In this document: positions 62,601-64,000 of the stretch, piece after piece | Numbering within the stretch: the first letter of the stretch is position 1 | Layout: each line of letters begins with the position of its first letter | DNA from: Bacteroidales bacterium UBA3653 | GTDB taxonomy: Bacteria > Bacteroidota > Bacteroidia > Bacteroidales > Paludibacteraceae | Assembly: GCA_002373505.1 (NCBI GenBank) | Contig: DFKE01000012.1 | Location: 62,001-126,000 of the forward strand | Direction: 5' to 3' | Length of the DNA stretch: 64,000 nucleotides | The notes under the pieces: model-generated | Databases searched by the model: none | Seen by the model: the letters and a program-made list of their open reading frames with translations, nothing else | What the model was told of the DNA's origin: nothing | Made by a program: the position numbers and the translations under genes

Positions 62601-64000
62601 CGGGGCTAAGATTTATATTAGCGCTTACTCTGTAAATAGTAATTCTACCGCAGTAGGTTTTACTATTGGATCTAATGCATGTACTGAAGGAAATTATACA
62701 ACAACAGCTGCGGCAAATCAAGCGTTTAATCGCTCATACACTGTGACTGCAAGTGACGGTATAGTGGGAACAAATACTTTCACTATCAAGCGTAGCACAT
62801 CTAATAAAGTGTACCTCAAAGCACTTTACATTATCGGTTGTGAGGAAGAGGAAACCTACACGGTAACCTATAAAGTTAATGGTGGTACGGGTAGTGATGT
62901 AATAGATGCAGCGGCTACAACAATTAGCGATGTTCCCGGAACATTTACAGCACCGGGAGAGATGGTATTTATGAACTGGAATACCGTTGCAGGTGGTACC
63001 GGCATCACATATGAGGTAGGAGATGCGGTAACAAGCGATTTGACGCTTTATGCGCAGTGGGGATGGAGACTAACCTATGATGCGAATGCCGGAGGGGACG
63101 CGGTAAGTAATTTACCTGATCCGGAAATCCATAAGCCGGGTACTTATACCCTATCCACTAAGGTCCCGACTCGTGCCGGTTATACATTTGATGGTTGGTA
63201 TTATAATTCCGGTTGTACCGGCACTCGATGGGAAGCAGGTGCATCCTTCACAACCGGTGCGTTGAATGAAACGCTTTATGCCAAATGGACGGCAACTACC
63301 TACACCCTCACGGTAAGCGGTGCTGTAGTAGATAATCCTATGACGAAAGGAGGGAAAACAGGTGCGATTTCCGGTGTAACTATTACAGGTTCCCCGGTAA
63401 GTGGTATTACTTCCGGTACAACAACCTCTACTTCTGCCAACACCTTTACGGTCAACAAAGCCATATCGGAAACAGTAACAACTTCTGCTTCGGTATCCGG
63501 TTCTTCTGCTGAGTGTGACGAGTGTACATATGTTTTCGATCATTGGACAAATGTACCGGCAACGGTGACAGTGGATGTTTCTACTATTGAAGCGGTTTAT
63601 AAAACAACATATACCATCTCGTTCAAAGAAACAGATGGCACAGCTGTAGCAGGTATATCGAGTTCAAGCTATGTCTATGGCGTAGGTAAATTAGCGAGCA
63701 CTCTGCCTACTCCCTCCAAGAGCGGTTACACCTTTGACGGTTGGTACAAAGAGAATACATTAACCAATGCCGCTACCGATATAGCTAATGATGCTTGGGG
63801 TAACGTGACGTATTACGCTAAATGGATAGAGGATACGCCAACTTACACCATAACTTATGAGTTATATGGAGGTTCACTTGACGGTATGCAGAAAACATCC
63901 TATACGTCAGCAGATGACGATTATGACTTGCCAATCCCGACAAAAGATAATAATGTCTTTTTAGGTTGGTATGAAACATATTCTGCCGGCGAGTATTCAA
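59680..64000 (+). CDS. Large secreted Listeria-Bacteroides-repeat protein (partial, runs off the window)
   Basis: The frame opens at ATG 59680 and is uninterrupted for 1440 codons to the window end. An unusually long N-region of about 37 residues precedes the hydrophobic stretch LTLLFAILTMSLANVGMAWG. Beta-sandwich segments follow. From about residue 550 there are Listeria-Bacteroides (InlB B-type) repeats: LTYDANGGSG..FEGWSTSSS..LYAVW, VTYKVNGGTGSD..LYAQW, LTYDANAGGD..RAGYTFDGWYYNSG..LYAKW, SGYTFDGWYKENT..YYAKW and a fifth starting TITYELYGGSLDG at the edge. Between the first and second lie Ig-like domains (LSYLWYQYDGG) and two carbohydrate-binding-like parts. Such proteins are exported and surface-bound in gut Bacteroidales. 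Codon use is more A/T-rich than in the giant genes to the left, which fits later acquisition. Full length unknown. Confidence 0.85.
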   Translation, partial: MTHFNFNESLVTVTSPNQTGETLPRDYRTGTISSPFRNLTLLFAILTMSLANVGMAWGVEATPAAAGTYTIGNNKPGGENRFLPMSSGSVYNFRNNNSSYGDNGCKLKGNDNAVIIYLGSSMNLTATCYLGTSNKGENASFTVYTIAKASFDEIIAKENQYPTDGSSRTVSISTTGTQTSFTVAISSTASKGEYTGSPAAALPAGYYYIVGSTPADGQGAVYLKNIILTASSCTSYSFHYGPHTGDWETPICFTKVGSTHEWNITDFTIPSHTNGEFYVGYAGSTNSQSQTKAWTDTYSDGNGAMKLLPTSNSIVGQATGAVGTINIWDDSGWKNQNVGFTPNGYGITYGGVGHAFNTTATANMWETDVVTLPDVSTTYTMGLATATTGTYVICAHSSAAEAISNMGVTILEGGKKKILLAPGSFNDAGAVYAVWDVTNSAWGDGTTKLFTDADGDGVWECPVASSCTSINLVRMSSGTTTSNIDWSRKWNQTANISVGDLLNKYTITSLSGDNCPYSTTAIHPATGGKGKFRMWANSGDNNWFVHWIPYYVLTYDANGGSGAPSAQSVNSEASPCQLTVSTTEPTRTDYIFEGWSTSSSAASPDDAWDPGDTHAMTGDVTLYAVWTACSGPTINSFAPTGKTDGTYEVGTTLGSITVTATAGNGGALSYLWYQYDGGNIGAAVAAAGTNNAATYNIPNNAACVERHYYCVVSEAGCSTTRTSDASGALTLTEPVDPCSEPAEVANEIARFFVPCGTSAAYNVADQASSTGDNTYTTTGFNGTRDINATTGFIYGKLTDDDNYIQIKLNTGNFRAGDVVNAYFNNNKDNNNLKLKNQSTGNALGAASASGYDSEYVRTYTLTAADIESDGTIKFFRKGSDIRVNRIIVTREPACFDFYSGTKYTSDGKKWDVAVNDQITTDSKLYSSGAVLTGGTITNTSSNSAKIGCNSDYGLVFDSNDKQLTITLSGTTLPAGAKIYISAYSVNSNSTAVGFTIGSNACTEGNYTTTAAANQAFNRSYTVTASDGIVGTNTFTIKRSTSNKVYLKALYIIGCEEEETYTVTYKVNGGTGSDVIDAAATTISDVPGTFTAPGEMVFMNWNTVAGGTGITYEVGDAVTSDLTLYAQWGWRLTYDANAGGDAVSNLPDPEIHKPGTYTLSTKVPTRAGYTFDGWYYNSGCTGTRWEAGASFTTGALNETLYAKWTATTYTLTVSGAVVDNPMTKGGKTGAISGVTITGSPVSGITSGTTTSTSANTFTVNKAISETVTTSASVSGSSAECDECTYVFDHWTNVPATVTVDVSTIEAVYKTTYTISFKETDGTAVAGISSSSYVYGVGKLASTLPTPSKSGYTFDGWYKENTLTNAATDIANDAWGNVTYYAKWIEDTPTYTITYELYGGSLDGMQKTSYTSADDDYDLPIPTKDNNVFLGWYETYSAGEYS

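Overview
The window looks like chromosome from an uncultivated or poorly characterised member of the order Bacteroidales. Supporting signs are a SusC-type TonB receptor, a GldJ/GldK-type lipoprotein of the type IX secretion system (T9SS), many secreted proteins with Bacteroidales-style C-terminal tails, and at least six copies of the Bacteroidetes promoter TTTG-20 bp-TAnnTTTG. I cannot name a genus from sequence alone. No rRNA, tRNA, CRISPR array, transposase or integrase was seen.

Left part (1-19.3 kb): a glycan-utilisation region. A DeoR-type regulator (3723-4499, +) faces a leftward unit of amidohydrolase lipoprotein, GH36-like glycosidase lipoprotein and the start of a SusC receptor cut by the window edge. 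From the right, a leftward eight-gene operon (19005 to 4690) runs agaS-type isomerase, gatZ/kbaZ-type aldolase subunit, acetylxylan-esterase-like lipoprotein, PfkB kinase, three paralogous secreted metallophosphoesterases and a beta-helix protein. The agaS, kinase and kbaZ functions form a galactosamine-6-phosphate to tagatose-bisphosphate route. The secreted hydrolases could release and dephosphorylate the sugar outside. The promoters of both leftward units carry the same palindrome at the same distance from the -7 box, so I infer one regulon controlled by the DeoR protein.

Middle (19.3-26.2 kb): core genes: metG, an outer-membrane barrel, folP-cdaA (folate synthesis and c-di-AMP synthesis), a GldJ/GldK-like lipoprotein, and gcvH.

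Right-middle (26.3-57.4 kb): surface proteome. Two giant secreted proteins (3340 and 2877 aa) are built from alternating fibronectin-III-like and jelly-roll modules. Then comes a four-gene operon of two outer-membrane barrels (one fused to OmpA) and two paralogous T9SS-type cargo proteins, and a DUF4421-like barrel whose coding sequence has absorbed several kinds of short repeats. The 36.4-37.1 kb gap holds a strong candidate structured RNA and a G-quadruplex-type tandem repeat.

Right end (57.4-64 kb): an accessory region with two adjacent toxin-antitoxin cassettes, each with its own promoter, flanking inverted repeats and a ruined toxin. A KilA-N gene wrecked by internal deletion sits between two copies of a 42-bp repeat. 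The window ends inside a large Listeria-Bacteroides-repeat surface protein.
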